A DNA stretch of 64,000 nt. It comes from Fragum whitleyi. Its lineage: Eukaryota > Mollusca > Bivalvia > Cardiida > Cardiidae. A program made the position numbers and the translations under genes. Of the stretch, positions 33,360-47,100 are shown piece by piece. The DNA lies in assembly GCA_948146395.1 (NCBI GenBank), contig OX411551.1:46580854-46644853 (forward strand), in the 5' to 3' direction. Within the stretch, counting starts at the first letter, position 1; every line of letters begins with the position of its first letter. The notes under the pieces were generated by a model. That model was not told the DNA's origin and made no database searches. It saw nothing but the letters and a program-made list of their open reading frames with translations.

Positions 33360-33631
33360 TTTGTTTGAATGGAGTTTTTCGTCGCTTTTAACATTTTTCA
33401 GTTATATCGCGGCGGCTGGAGCACCTAACAATGGATTCCTGGTGTTTCTCTCACCAGTACAACCATCACATTCTTTCCTAGCCTCCAGCTGCTATCTCAA
33501 ATTTGTCTACGATTATCAACCCATTGGTGAGAGACAAATAGTGTGAGAGAATGAGTGCCGCCGCCGGGGACCGAACTCGGGACCTCTAGATTGACAGCCC
33601 GACGCGCTACCACTTGCGCTATGACGGTGGC
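33360..33631 (-). mobile_element. tRNA-derived SINE with perfect 13-bp target duplication
   Basis: TCCTTGAAATCTG flanks both sides (33347-33359, 33632-33644). On the minus strand the head starts GAGCCACCGTCATAGCGCAA and the B box is GAGTTCGGTCCC; the tail is AACTCCATTCAAACAA. It inserted into a family-A MITE. The intact duplication marks it as one of the younger insertions here. Confidence 0.9.
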
Positions 33632-34010
33632 TCCTTGAAATCTGAAAAAACCCCTTCGACCGTTTATCTTCCCCATATAGATTGAAAATCCTTAATTTAC
33701 ATAAGTGGCATGTGTATCTAGAATCTTGGCATGGATGCTATCGTCGGACCGGAATGAGACACACAATGCGTTTATGATGGTGTGATCCTCCTGCCGCAAT
33801 ATAATTGAAACATTAATAAAAGTGTAGTTAAATCCTTTTCAAGAAACAATCAATGACTAAAAATGAATTTCGACCGACCTTAAGAATACAAACCTTCTCC
33901 GGCAGTTTTTAACAATTACATATACATGTTTGCGAGGCGCAAACATTGCAATTCATATAGCAAAATTATTTGCTGTCTTTAAATAGAAACTGGTTCTTTC
34001 TCAATTAATT

Positions 34011-34264
34011 TGACCCGTCACGCGAAAAAGGATCATCTGGCAACTTTGTAAAATAAATACTTGAAAAAGAGATTGGTTTCAGTACCGGTCAATCTGAGAT
34101 TTTATTTCAAAATTTCTTTTACAGGCAATTTAAATTGATCATTATAAAATAATTATTATAATTATAATAAAAACAAATAGCACAGTGCCTCTAGGTTTCG
34201 ACCCCTGTCAGAGTTCGACAATTTCCGCACTACCAAGGTGGTCTCTTTCCGCATGACGGGTCAA
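34011..34264. mobile_element. MITE family C
   Basis: Ends TGACCCGTCACGCGAAAAAG and TTCCGCATGACGGGTCA. The internal palindrome is less conserved. Confidence 0.72.
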
Positions 34265-34346
34265 ATTTACATACATGTATCGCACAGAGATGGCTGCACA
34301 AGCTGCCCAAAGTCTTTGCAATGCTCGCATTAGAGATTCTTGGCTA

Positions 34347-34690
34347 CAGTTAAGAACATCATGACGTCATTCCCATCAAAACCATCCTAAATCGCTCACA
34401 AAGCGCTTAGTTCATTCATTCATTCATTCCAAACACACACTCACCATTCAAAAACGCTAAAAAATCACTTAAAAAGACAAAATCAAGAACTAAATTTAAA
34501 ATAACACTAGCTATTAAAAAAATACGATTTCTTTGACATAATTAATATTGTAAGACTCTGATTTATTCTTGAAATAATAAGCAGCTATTTATATTTATAG
34601 AGCTTTCATAGTTATTTTATTAAAGGGAGGAAATAAATATCGCTATTTTTTTTCCTTCTGAACAAAATTTGCAACATTAAATTCCATGAT
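34347..34690 (-). mobile_element. MITE family A
   Basis: Starts CAGTTAAGAACATCATGACG with the ATTCATTCATTCATTC block; the right end is truncated after the GGGAGGAAATAAATATCGCT centre. Ends about 350 bp before first exon 1A of the dehydrogenase. Confidence 0.65.
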
Positions 34691-35036
34691 ATTATAGACT
34701 GTAAGACTCACACATGCTTAAATTACGAATTTAAGGCTCTAAAAGAGAGGGTTTATAAGAGAGGGTTTATAAGAATAGTTGGCAAAACGAGCCCATGACG
34801 AACTTCTAAAAGTTCCAATTTTAGAGAGCCAAATTTAAAAATACACCAAATTACAAACAGCAATTAAAAATAAGTGTTATTTGAAATAAAAGAACATGTA
34901 TTTTATTGGATAGATAGCGTGTTGCAAAGAAGGACAATTTGATGGTTTCTAGTATGTAAGGTTGTAATGTCTGAGGACTATTATATCTGGTAAATCAGCC
35001 ACTATTTATTCTGTTGCATATGCCTTCTCTAACCAG

Positions 35037-35169
35037 ATGGCGGCGGATATTTTAATCTACATCTCTTCGTTTGAAGGGACAGTTCTTGAGAATTGGATGA
35101 AATCCTTTAGTTTACGGACATGTAAACTTGAAACATTTTATAACAAAGGGGGGTTAACAGAAGAATCGT
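35037..35169 (+). CDS. Dehydrogenase alternative first exon 1A
   Basis: 133 nt open from [23 protein letters not shown], then 24 more codons and one extra base before T|GTAAGT. The hydrophobic strand followed by an amphipathic helix matches the N-terminal beta-alpha unit of this enzyme family. Length and phase match the other first exons exactly. It is the most upstream and most divergent member, and is preceded by CTAACCAG, which could also serve as a splice acceptor. Confidence 0.65.
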
Positions 35170-38100
35170 GTAAGTGTTGATATTTTACATTTAATAACAT
35201 CTAGAAATTGACTCTCATTCTGAATTCAATTGTTCTAAAACGCCCACTCGGCGCTCCATTCTTTCATTCAAAACACCCACTCAAACCATTCAAAAAACGC
35301 TCTAAAATTACCAAATAGATTAGACCAACAACTTCAACCCAGTCCGCATGGGTTCGACACCGGCTCACGGCGGATATTTTTCAGCTATGCTCCGGTTGAG
35401 GACAGTTCGTAAATAACATGGGGGCTCGTCTGAGATTGGTCATTGAGCCACTTATGATGTCGGCATTGTACCGACTTGGTTAGTTCAGGAAGCACATTTC
35501 TGCCTAGATAGGCTTATCGTCACCAATGTATTGTTATGGGAGACACTATCATCTCTGTCTAATCTCTGCATAGCGTCGTTGGTTAAAATACAATGTCTGA
35601 CACCTTCATCAGGGAAGATCTTCTTTGGCTCAGTGGTTAGCGCATTGTACTTGTTAACCAAAAAAATTAATATTGTTATCCGCGTGGGTTTGACACCGGC
35701 TCGCGGCGAATATTTTTCAGCATTGCTTCGGTTGAGGTACAGTTCTTACGTAACGTGGGGGCTTGTTCGGGATTGACCGTTGAGCCATATATGTCTGCAT
35801 TGTGTCGGCTTTCTTTCTAAGTATCGTCATCAATATATGATGACTCTTAAGGGGGAGAGTGTTATGGGAGATCACTCTCACCACTGTCCTGCATAGCTTC
35901 GTTGGTTTAAATACAATTTCTGACACCTGCGTCAAGGAAAATCTTCTTTGGCTCAGTGGCTAGCGCATTGGACTTCTAAATGAAAATTTGAATGTAACTT
36001 GTCCGCATGGTTTCGAGGCCGGCTCGCGCGGATATTTTTTTATCTATGCTTCGGTTGAGGACAGTTCGTACGTAACAACGAGTTTCCTGATTTTATTGAG
36101 TTTTATAAGCGTATGATTGGTTCGCGTAGAAATTAAAAGCTATTCATAGAACTTGTATGTTCATTTTGATAAAGGGATGTAATAAAGATATATTCATCTT
36201 GAACAAAATTAGCGTAGTTGGATTACCTCCCGAAAATTTCATTCAAAACTCACTCTCGCTCAATCAATTTAATTCCAAAAACATTTCAAAATCAGAAACC
36301 CTGCCAATTAAACGATGTCGTTAACTATAAGTTACTCATATTATGTTTTGTCATGATCAAGATCTTAAATCATTTTGCCGTTGGCGTTGTTCTGTTGATT
36401 TGTATATATCCGAGTTCCAAGGGGGCTTGTCCGGGGTATTACATGTAATCTTACATTATGTTCATGTATGCTCAAAATTAAATGCTTATATAAAAAAACT
36501 ATCGCCTAGCTCTGAGCTCAAAGTCAACCATTTGAAAGTGTTAATTGATTTGTTACAATTTTTCTTCGTTTTAAAAAGACGTACCATTTAAACTTGCAGA
36601 GCTTTTTCAATTGCATGCCTTCTCTATTACCCCAATTACATGTCATTCAAAACTTCCTCATAATTTTCGTGTTTTTTTCTGTTTTTTTTTTATTTTTTTA
36701 TTTTTTGTTTGTCTGTTTATTTTTATACCCAGATCATTCAGGAGTGGTTAATATTGTTAATTGATAAATGTTTTTTAATTTCTCGGATCGTCAGTTGGTT
36801 AGACACTCTCATAACCAAGTATATAGTAGGAACATCTACTCAACAACTGAAAATGCATCGACACGCCTTCTCTACGCCAGATAATGACTGTACATCCCTA
36901 CATGTAATTAACTTATAGTAGCAATGTTACCTCATATTGACGAAAAAAGTCACCTGTCAGATTGTTCATTGATCGAAAAAAAGTTTATTTGTTACGATGG
37001 ATTTATACGTAATCAGCTGTCTCACAGGAATTGAAGAGGTTTTGACAAAGATGCTTCCAGATATAAATATGATTTATCATAGATTGACATTCGAAGACGA
37101 CAAGTTTAATATAGATAAATGTAAGTGGCGTTAATTGTACCCTTTATAGCTACAGTTAAGATAATCGTGAAATTGACAAAATGAATGATTTTGGAATAAT
37201 TTTGAAATGAAATTGAATGAGAATGTGCAGCGAGCTTTGAGTGAAATTCAAGGGGGGTTGTCCAATATTGCTAATCTTGTTCAAGGCGATAAACTCCCTT
37301 TAATAGAAGTTAACATTTTTTTAATTAATGTGTCTTTATGGACCCAAAAGACGCTTTAAAATCCATATGAGCAAGCAAAGTCGCAGAATAATGTTATTAA
37401 TTTGAACTATATGACGATCGTCTTGGTCGATTTCGAAATGTTTTCTACAGATTGTGGAGCATTTTTGATCGATTTCAGTGAGTGTTTTTTAATAAATGAA
37501 TTGAGCGCTTTGTGAGCGATTTGGAAACTTTTGATGGGAATTTGTGTCAATTTCACGATTGTTTTAATCGTAAGAATAACGTTAAATTAACATTCATCCC
37601 GATCAAAAACAATGAAAATTACCCACTATATAATCACTGTACTCAAACTTGTCATCCAGTCATTCTAATTGCTAAAATTCAGTCTAAGTCATCGTTCAAA
37701 ACGCTACACACTTTTTTTTTCAAACCGACCAACTGATTTCAATGGATGTCACTTTAAATATTCATTTGATGAAAGGGAATTTTTATTTTGTCAAATAATA
37801 GCTTGATCATTTCTATTTTGCAAGATCGAAATTAGTATCTAATTGTAAACACGTTCATACTTTGTACATGTGTAGTGCCTCTTATGGTCCGTGGTTTGAT
37901 AAATTAAGTTAAACAAATTCTTGACCTCTGCAGTCGGATGGACTTCATCATGAATTGGTCCACTGATCTGGCGGGAGCCAATGAAGTTTTGAGTTGCGTC
38001 GGATTATTTAATATTTGTGAATCAATGTTATATTTTGCACTCAACACGTACAAAGTAACTTAATCCAAATGCTGTCATTTTATCGAAACCCTACAAGGAG

Positions 38101-41100
38101 ATTCAAATAACACCCGTATCATATGACAAACGTTTAATATATAACCCTATTTTGTGTAAGTAAACTTTTGTAATGGATGTTTATGTGTTAAGTTTCTTAC
38201 AAAACATTGACAAGGAACTTAAATCTCTTTTACCAAATACTGTACAATTGACTTATCAAGAAGTGTTTTGGAAAGGACAGGTCTTTGATCTCTCAAAATG
38301 TAAGTGTTCATTTTGCACTATTTTCCCATCATCAAATGACATGGATGTATATGGCGATGGGCGCCTGGTGGCCCCATTCGGAACACTACTCGGCCAATCT
38401 CACGATCAACCTCGGATGTACACACTCGGGAACCCTCGCCGATTCTACGGAATAGACCTCGGGAATAATAGTGGCGCAGCCATGAAAGCTCGTCATATCG
38501 CACGTTGGTTTTATATGACGTCACAATCATTACTAATGATGACGATGCGAAAAATAAATTCAACATAAGGTTAGAATTTGGCATATTATAATTTCAAAAC
38601 AAAACACAGTGTTTTACTGCGTTTTGCTTTCAAATATAACGTACCAAGATGATCTCCACAGACGATCGGAAAACATAAAAGGAATAAACAATTCCTCAAG
38701 CGTATTAACCAAAGTACCACCTGAAGCCGAATTACCGAAAAATTGACCAAAAATTACTTCAATTACGTCCGAGGTACTTTCCAGTTTACGGAAAAGTCCG
38801 AGCGGGTTTGATTGATGGCCAGTATACATACTTTTTTTTGTTTTTTTTCATTGGATGTATATAGAGAATAACATGTAAGTGTCTTAAAATACCAACGTTA
38901 TCGAGATTGGGAGAATTTATCATGACGAGACTTTGCCGAGTCATGATGATTTCTGGCTGTCGAGACCAGATAACATTGATATTTTAAGATACTTACAGGT
39001 TTTTCTATTTATCATGCAACCTTTATCGTGCTTTATTATGATAAACCATTAAAAAGTCAAAGAAAATCAGGTGAAAGCCTATGCAAATTGTTTCTGAAAA
39101 TAGACTGTTTTCTATCATGCTATATTATCAGACGGGTGATTTCGAGTCCTTATGGGCTTCAATGCATGATATTTCTTTATAAGACTTATTCCTGGTTTCG
39201 GGCCTATCTTAACAAATGTAACATATTTTTTTTCTAAAAAAAACAAGCATATTAGAACAGAGCGCTTGTATGTACATACATATATCTTAAGGGAGAAGCG
39301 TACCAATGAATCACGGTCGTGACATAGAATTTATATCAATAAAATATCCATCCAACCTTTTCAAAGAAGGAGTAAACGAAAGGTAGTGGGAAAAAGAAAG
39401 TTAAACCGACTCAAATCAAAATCGCAACGGGAACCAATCAGTTGTAAAAGACAAGCTCGAGAAGAAAAGAGTTTAATCACCATTTTTTCTCCTTTTTGTT
39501 GTTAATTTTTCCGTTTTCGCTGAATCTATTCGTGCAAAACGGGAAGACACTTTCGTCAAAGGCCTCGTGGGTGAATTCGGTTTGAGAAAACGGATCATTT
39601 ACATTGTGATTAATCTGATATAGCCTATGTAAAAGCTACGCTCCTCGTTTGTGTTCAATAAAAAATAATAAACGAAATAAATGGAAGATCGTCCGACTAT
39701 TTTTGCTGGTTCTGCATTATTTGATATAGCTGAATGTTTGGAGAAAATATTACCAGAACATCGCATAAGTTCTTTAAGAGTTTCAAGAGATTACAGAGAA
39801 GGAAAACGCATTTGTAAGTATTTATATAATAGTTACTAAGCGTTTTGTATGAAATAAGATATCTAACGAGGTTGGGGGAAATTGATAATTCGTCGAGGCT
39901 CTGCCGAAATAATTATCAATTCCCACAACCGAATAAATATTTTTTCATACAATTCACTGGGTACGTAGTAATATATTTATCATATAACCTCTATTTGCAT
40001 TGTTTCGTCGATGTTCCTAACAGAAATGCAAGTTTCTTAATATAACATTATGTCATTGCTCTTAAAATATCTATGTGATATTATAAAATATATCATATGG
40101 GATGTTATCACACGGATGTTTGTAAAGTTATATAAAAACTAATCTCCTCGTTTGCGTAAAAAGAATAATGAACAAAACAAATGAAAGATCGTCCGACTAA
40201 TTTTGCTTGATCTTCATTATTTGATGTAACGGGATATCTTGAGAAAATATTATCAGATTATCAATAAGCTCCTTAAGAGTTTCAAAAGATCGCAGAGAAG
40301 TAAAATCATATGAAAGTATAAATCTTTTCATATTAGAGTAAACAAAATCGTGAAATTGACATTTATCTCGATCAAAACCATTCCATATCACTTGCTCAGC
40401 GTTCCATTCTTTCATTCCAAACACTCACTCAACCATTCTAAATAGCTCCAAACACACTGAAAAAAAAAATAGAAAAAGGTCATTCAAAAGAAATAAAGCT
40501 ACTAAAAATAAAGATTTCACTGACATAATTCAAATTGTAGGTGACCGGTAGGTACTTGAAGAAATGGCTATTCATAGAACTTGTTTGCACATTTTATTAC
40601 CTTCAAGGAAGGTAATAAATATCGCTAATTTTGTTGATGTTGAACAAAATTTTCGAAATTGGGTTACCTCTAATTAAATTCACTCAAAAATCGAACATTG
40701 TTTGTTGCATGAAATGTCGAGAACATCCTTAGAAGGGTCAAGTGTGAGGTGTGTCAATTCATTAGGGACGTAGCATAAAATTGGTTTCGTGAAATATCTT
40801 CCGAACCCCTGATGAAACCGAAAAACTTCTGAATCGTTTAAAATGGAAATTGTTCAGGGGAAATAATCAAATAATAAACTTTTATTGTTTGCGCCATTTG
40901 TTAATCCCCATCACTTACTACTTATTTCATGAATTATTATCTGTATTTCAACCACGGCTGGTGATTGATAAGTAAGTTTCGCCCCAGACCTATTGGGGTC
41001 AATTGAGGTATAAACAAAGCTACTTGTACACCGTAATTGAGTGTTTTGATATAGGCTACTTTCATCTTATACTTACCCCTTTAATGAGAAACACCTTAAT

Positions 41101-44100
41101 GGAGGGGTTTCCGACTACTTTTGCAGGATCTGCATTTTTTAACGTAGCTGAATACTTGGAGAAATTATCACCAGGTTATCAAATAAACACTTTACAAATT
41201 ACAAGAGATTCTAAGTACGGAGAATATACTTGTAAGTATAATCATTTTAGATGTTTCTTCGTTTTTTTACCGCAAATATGCTAAATTGTCGAGACAAAAA
41301 AAGGTATTTGTTGTTAGAGTGTAGGACTTAGTTGTACAAATTGCTTAATTTCTTCAGATTATACATTGTATTTTACATTTTATTCGTATGACATAATAAG
41401 ATCCTGGTAACCTAAAACTACGAAATATCTTAACCAATAAAATATTACTACATTTCGTGACGTGATAGACCGTATTACATGTACATTATTACTACATGTG
41501 CTTAATGTTTTTAACTATGTTTTTTATAAGAAGATTACTACTTTATCCACGTTCAAAAATCACTTAAAAAAAAGAACGAAAAACCCAAAGAATTTCCGTT
41601 TCAAAAAATTTGTATGCATTTATACGTACATGAAAAAGCAACACGATACGTAAGTTTACGTCACTGCATAACTCGGCAGAAACATTTGACGGCAAGGTAC
41701 AGAACTACACCCGTGACAATAACACTGTTTTTGACGCACACCATACGCCTGCAAGAAAAGAATAGTTCAATTTGTAAATGGCTAGGGATTCCGTGTCAAA
41801 CTGCAATTACAAAAAAAAAACAACACATACATGTACCTGTCACCAAGGAAAAAAATGTAAGGAACATCGTCAAATGGATACCCATCCGGCCAAAACCCTT
41901 CTGAATCGATTGTATAGTGTCCGATTTAAAGTAATATGTAAAAAAATAAATAAAAGAAAAAAACAACATTAAACTCGACAATCTTTCACAACGCTCAACA
42001 ACTTTATTCAAATTGAATAAATGCGCATGTACGTTACATTTCCAGCAATTTGAAATGTTCCTGAGGTGCAAACATTGGGCATTGTTGGCAGCCTAAATCT
42101 GTAAATATAAAGTAACCTGATGGTCTACAGCTACTTTAAGCCCTTGTGACATGCTCTTTCAGATATCTTAGTTAAAATATGATCAGGCTAATAACATGGG
42201 TGCTATTGTCCAAAATGATAAGATATAAAAAAAAATCTTCTCGGAAACGCCTGGTTAGAATTCATCCAAACTTCACTGGAATGATGACCAGGAAATGTTT
42301 TTTTTTTTCAGATGTGTTAGTTTATTTCTGAAAGCGTTGATGCCATGAGCTCTACAGGCTGTTGTGCCACCCAAACATGGTCCCGTATTATATAATGTAT
42401 TTATTTATTTAAAAAAATCTTGTTCTCTGAAACTACCAATCAGAATTCAACCAAACTGCAGAGGAAAGATCAATGAGATATGATCTTTCAGATTTCCTCG
42501 TTTAATTCTGATCGGGCTGGTAACATGGGATGGGGTTGGATGTCGCGTCACCATAAAAGGTCCCAAATATGAACAAAAACTTCTCTGAAGCTACCGATTA
42601 GAAATCATCCAAACATCACAGGAATGATGCCTAGGACATGCTGTTCAGATTTATTTGTTAATGTCTGATTCTGGTGATGAAGTGGGCTCTACAGGCTGTT
42701 GAGTCACCTAAAGATTGTTCCATAAGGTGAAATATATATAAACAATCTTCTTCTCTGAAGCTTTTAATCAGAATAAAACCAAAAAACCACGGGAATTAAA
42801 CTTGGGAAAGGCACTTTCAGATTTGTTTAAATCTGATCTGGCTAATTACATAGGCTTTTCGGACTGTGAAGTCACTGAAAAAAGGTCACATAGGATGAAA
42901 TATAAAAATCGTCTTCTCTAAATCTACTGGACTGGGTTCAACTGAACTGCAGAAGAATGATCCTTATGATATGCTCTATCAACTGTCTTGTATATTAGGT
43001 GATATGATGTTGCATCATGGAAAAGAGGGCCTTTGTAATGAAACTTTTATTGTTATCACAACATGTACATTTATGGACAGATTGTTTCATATAAAAATTT
43101 GCTAATCATATGACTATTGTAGCTACCCTTCCCTCGTTGGCTTCTTGTATTTAATTGGATTTGATTTTAATTGTGAATAAAAAACCGTCTGGTTGGTCCG
43201 GGAAGACAAATTTATTTATATAAAATTACTCATTTTTTATTCGTCGTAAAGGGAGATAATAGATTACCGCTTCTTTGGTTCATTTCAACTCAATAATAAA
43301 GAATATTCCACTGAATGATCCCAGTCATCTGAACTTGTGCATATTGTCAGGATTCGGTGATATTCACCTGCGTCACAGAAAAAAGAGAGCCTCGGTATTA
43401 AATTTCTTGTTAAAGCAATGCCTCATAGACTATAAATGGATTCCGATGAAAATTTCGCATATTGCTCGTTATCAAAAAGATTTTTTGGCGACCCCCCCTC
43501 CCCCCCGTTATTTGAAAAGTATACGTATACGTTCTTATAAAAGACTTTTATTTCTTCTTTCGGTCAGAGGTTTTTAAACCCAGACAAAGCGTTAATATCA
43601 CACTTTTTTCGGAAAATTTGAATATAGTTGTTTAGTTTTATTGGTAATATTAAATCACTGTTGATTGTTTAAGAGAGTTTTGGAGTGAGTACATGGGGCG
43701 GTAAATGAATGATTTATAATGATCTTGATTGGAATGAGTGTTAATTTCAAGATGACAAAAACTGTAGCTTGAAACGATGATTTGCACCATATTTCACCTA
43801 AGATAACAACTGACCAGTGCACTTATCCTTTTCCCGTGTTTTGAAGACTTGTCCATATTGAAAGAAGTTACAGATTAAAATAAAAAAAATATAAAAAAAA
43901 CACACACATCTTCAGTGTGAACTTTTATGGGAAAACAAGGAGCTGCTTTTTACAAGTTATATCTTGTTTATCATTAATATTTTTTGCAAAAAGGTTGATG
44001 GAATGTTGTCACATATTCTACACTTTCCTAACTATGAAAAATCGAATGTTGATATTGTAAACTGAAGAAGGGTAAAACTAACCATCCACAATATATACTA

Positions 44101-47100
44101 CGCATAATTTGATAAGGAACACTTTAAATAAGACTGTTTTGAATTCTAATACATGGATTTGAAAGTAAATTCCTTTTGACTACTAAAAATGTTGCAATTG
44201 CCAAAGAGTTTGTAAAGAAATTTTGAAATCTGGACAAAGGCTCAAACTTTTATGGAGCAATTTATAAAACTTTCAAAAGAAAAGAATCGAGAAAATTGAT
44301 TTAATATTGCTGCAAAACTCTTTGCGCTTGCCACATCTCTGTGCAGCTTTCTGATAGCCGGTTACAACTCCGCTTAGGTACATGCTTTCTGATTGGTCGA
44401 AAGCTGCGAATACAATGGCCGTTGCAGACATTTATTCTTCTTGGTAGTAAAAATAAAATAGAACAAACGAGTTGTAATTGTTGGCGATGTGGAATGGAAT
44501 TAGGTGGTAAGTGACAGGATAAAATGCTTTCTATTGACTGTAATCAGTGATTTAAGTAGTGCACCGTGCAATGTGTAAAGAGGAGTTGAGCGTTCTCGAC
44601 AGACTAGAATTTCTGCCAAAATCTGGACTGTTCGGGTCATTTTCTATATTATATAAAATGAAAAAAAAGTGTAATCAATTTTTTGATGTAAACTTTTGTA
44701 ATATTACACTATCTTCCAATGTGTTGGATACCTGTGGGCCTAGTCAAATAGAATTTTGCATGAAATTTAGGGGCACAAAAAGTACACGTACCTATACGAA
44801 TCGATTTACTACAAATTGGACTGTCTACCAAAGTCAACATTTTTTTTATTATTTATCTTATAATTATACAATTACCCGCGTGATAACATCCCGTATGGAT
44901 ATTTTTTATATTACACAGAGTTATTTTTAGAACAAAGATATAATGCGGTTATTATTAGAAACTAGCATTTCAGTTAGAAACATCGAAACAAATAGAGGTT
45001 AAAAGATAGATATAATGCGTACTTAGTGTATTGTATGTAAAAAAAATATCTAACCCGGTTGTGAGTATTGATAATTGTCTCGGCAGAGCCTCGAAAGTGA
45101 TCAATTCTCCCAACCGTGTTATATATTTTTTCTCATACAGATTACTAAGTACGTATTATATATTTAAACATGACTTGAAGATGCAATAGACATTAATGGC
45201 TGGTCAACCGGTCATGCCAACCACGGATCCGTATTAGCAGTAGGGAACACTGGATTTGTCTATTCAAATCTCATTTTGAACGACTGGAAATGATCATTCG
45301 AAGTCTGAAATGCTTATTTGTACACAAATCCCCTAAACCACAAGTAACCATACAGGAAAATAAAAAGTCCTTGATATTTCCCATTCCTGGTAATCACGTT
45401 TTATTGCCCCTATCATTTTAAAATTGCAGTTTCATAGTTTGAGTTTTACATTAATTACAGTAAAAATCAACATATTTTCAGAATCCGAACAAATATTCTG
45501 ATACAGTTAAGAACATCGTTAAATTGACCCTTATTTCGATCAAAACCATTCATAATTGCCCACTCAGCGCTACATTCATTCATGCATTCGAAACACTCAA
45601 TCAAATCACTCAAAAACGCTCCAAATTCACTAAATAGATAAGACCAACAAATACATTTAAAAGAAAATTGCTAGCAAAATCCACGATTTCTCTGCCTTTA
45701 TTGAATTTTGTTATAGTCGTGTTGTTCGCGAAGACATAAAAACCTATTTATAGAACTTGTATACATGTATTATTAAAGGGAAGTAATAGATATGGCTAAT
45801 TGTGTTCATCTTGAACAAAATTAGCGACATTGGATTACCTCCCTTTAATTTCACTCAAAACTAATTCCTCTCGCTCAATCTATTTCATTTCAAAATCATG
45901 AAAATACCATTCAGCCTGTGAATAAGACGATGTTCTAACTTACTTCCATTCTCTCTTAGAGAATAAATACAAACTTAAGAGTGGTCCTTTTCAAATTTTG
46001 AATACTATACATTTGAAGACAAATCATGGACCAAAAGTTATTCGTGTGTTCATTTTTACCCGGATTTGAACGACTAAAATTCATATTGTGTAATTCAAAT
46101 ATTAAGTACTTGAAAGTTTCGCAGGAACTTACATCGGATAACACATATAAATGTAAGTGGCAAACTGCTAAGTCTTCGTACAATTGTTACGTTATATTCA
46201 AGCACCATAACCACATAAAGAAATAATCAGTTAAATGTACTAGTTGATAAATATGTATTTTTGTAAGGGTTTTGTATTTCCTTTGATTTCTATAGGCAAA
46301 AGACATTTATTTGCATAACATTTTTTTTTTTTTTTGAATTTTGATCGATAAGTAAATTCTTGTTCAATGTACAGTATATCTTCTTAATTTTTACGAAAGC
46401 ACAGCGTGTGTATGGTATGCTGCAGGTGCTAGATTATATGAATAAAAATAAACAGTTAGATACATCGTGAAATTGACATTTATCTAAATTAAAACTATTC
46501 TCAATCGCTCACTCAGCTCTCCATTCATTCAAAACACTCACTCAAACAATTCAAAACCGCTTGAAATTACTAGAAATATATACGATTAACAATTCCTTCA
46601 AATAAATTGATATTTCAGTTTCAGAACGACGAAAGCCAAGATCCAAATCAGAGGTACAGATAAGAGTGGTTTATATTTCAAAATGAAACCCTACGTTGTA
46701 TGTACTCATTGAGATTGTCTCGACGAGACAATCTAAATGAGTACTCACAAAGTAGGGTTGAGCAGGGATCAGTGAAATATTCATATATGAATAAAAAAAA
46801 ACCCTCTACATGTAGGTCTGATAATAATTGAGCCTGTTCGTGTAACTTTCAACAATTTCAAATGTGCTCCAAGTTCAGACTCTGAGCAGCTGTACAGTCT
46901 GACCAGGGTCAGTGTGCGCTTTGTTGAAAGGTTATGCCCAAAATAGTTTCCAGAAAGTCAGGCAAACTTCTAATTATACTACGTGGCAGTCAAGGATGGG
47001 TAATGTTGGCCCTTCATGCACATGTCAAATTGTTGGAAATGTCACGCACAGGCTCATTTATTTTTTTCAGTTGAATGTCCAGCATTGGAAGATGAGGAAT

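Noticed and set aside
38173..38568. 131-aa protein starting at exon 1C
   Set aside because: The reading frame beyond 38299 is intron: a GTAAGT donor lies there in the same phase as the other first exons, and the remainder is repeat family G.
41462..41653. ORF followed by ACGTAAGT as another first exon
   Set aside because: The donor would be phase 2, incompatible with exon 2, and the peptide shows no resemblance to the other first exons.
44559..44930. Possible seventh first exon or separate gene
   Set aside because: No donor in phase 1, no strand-helix pattern, no domain resemblance.
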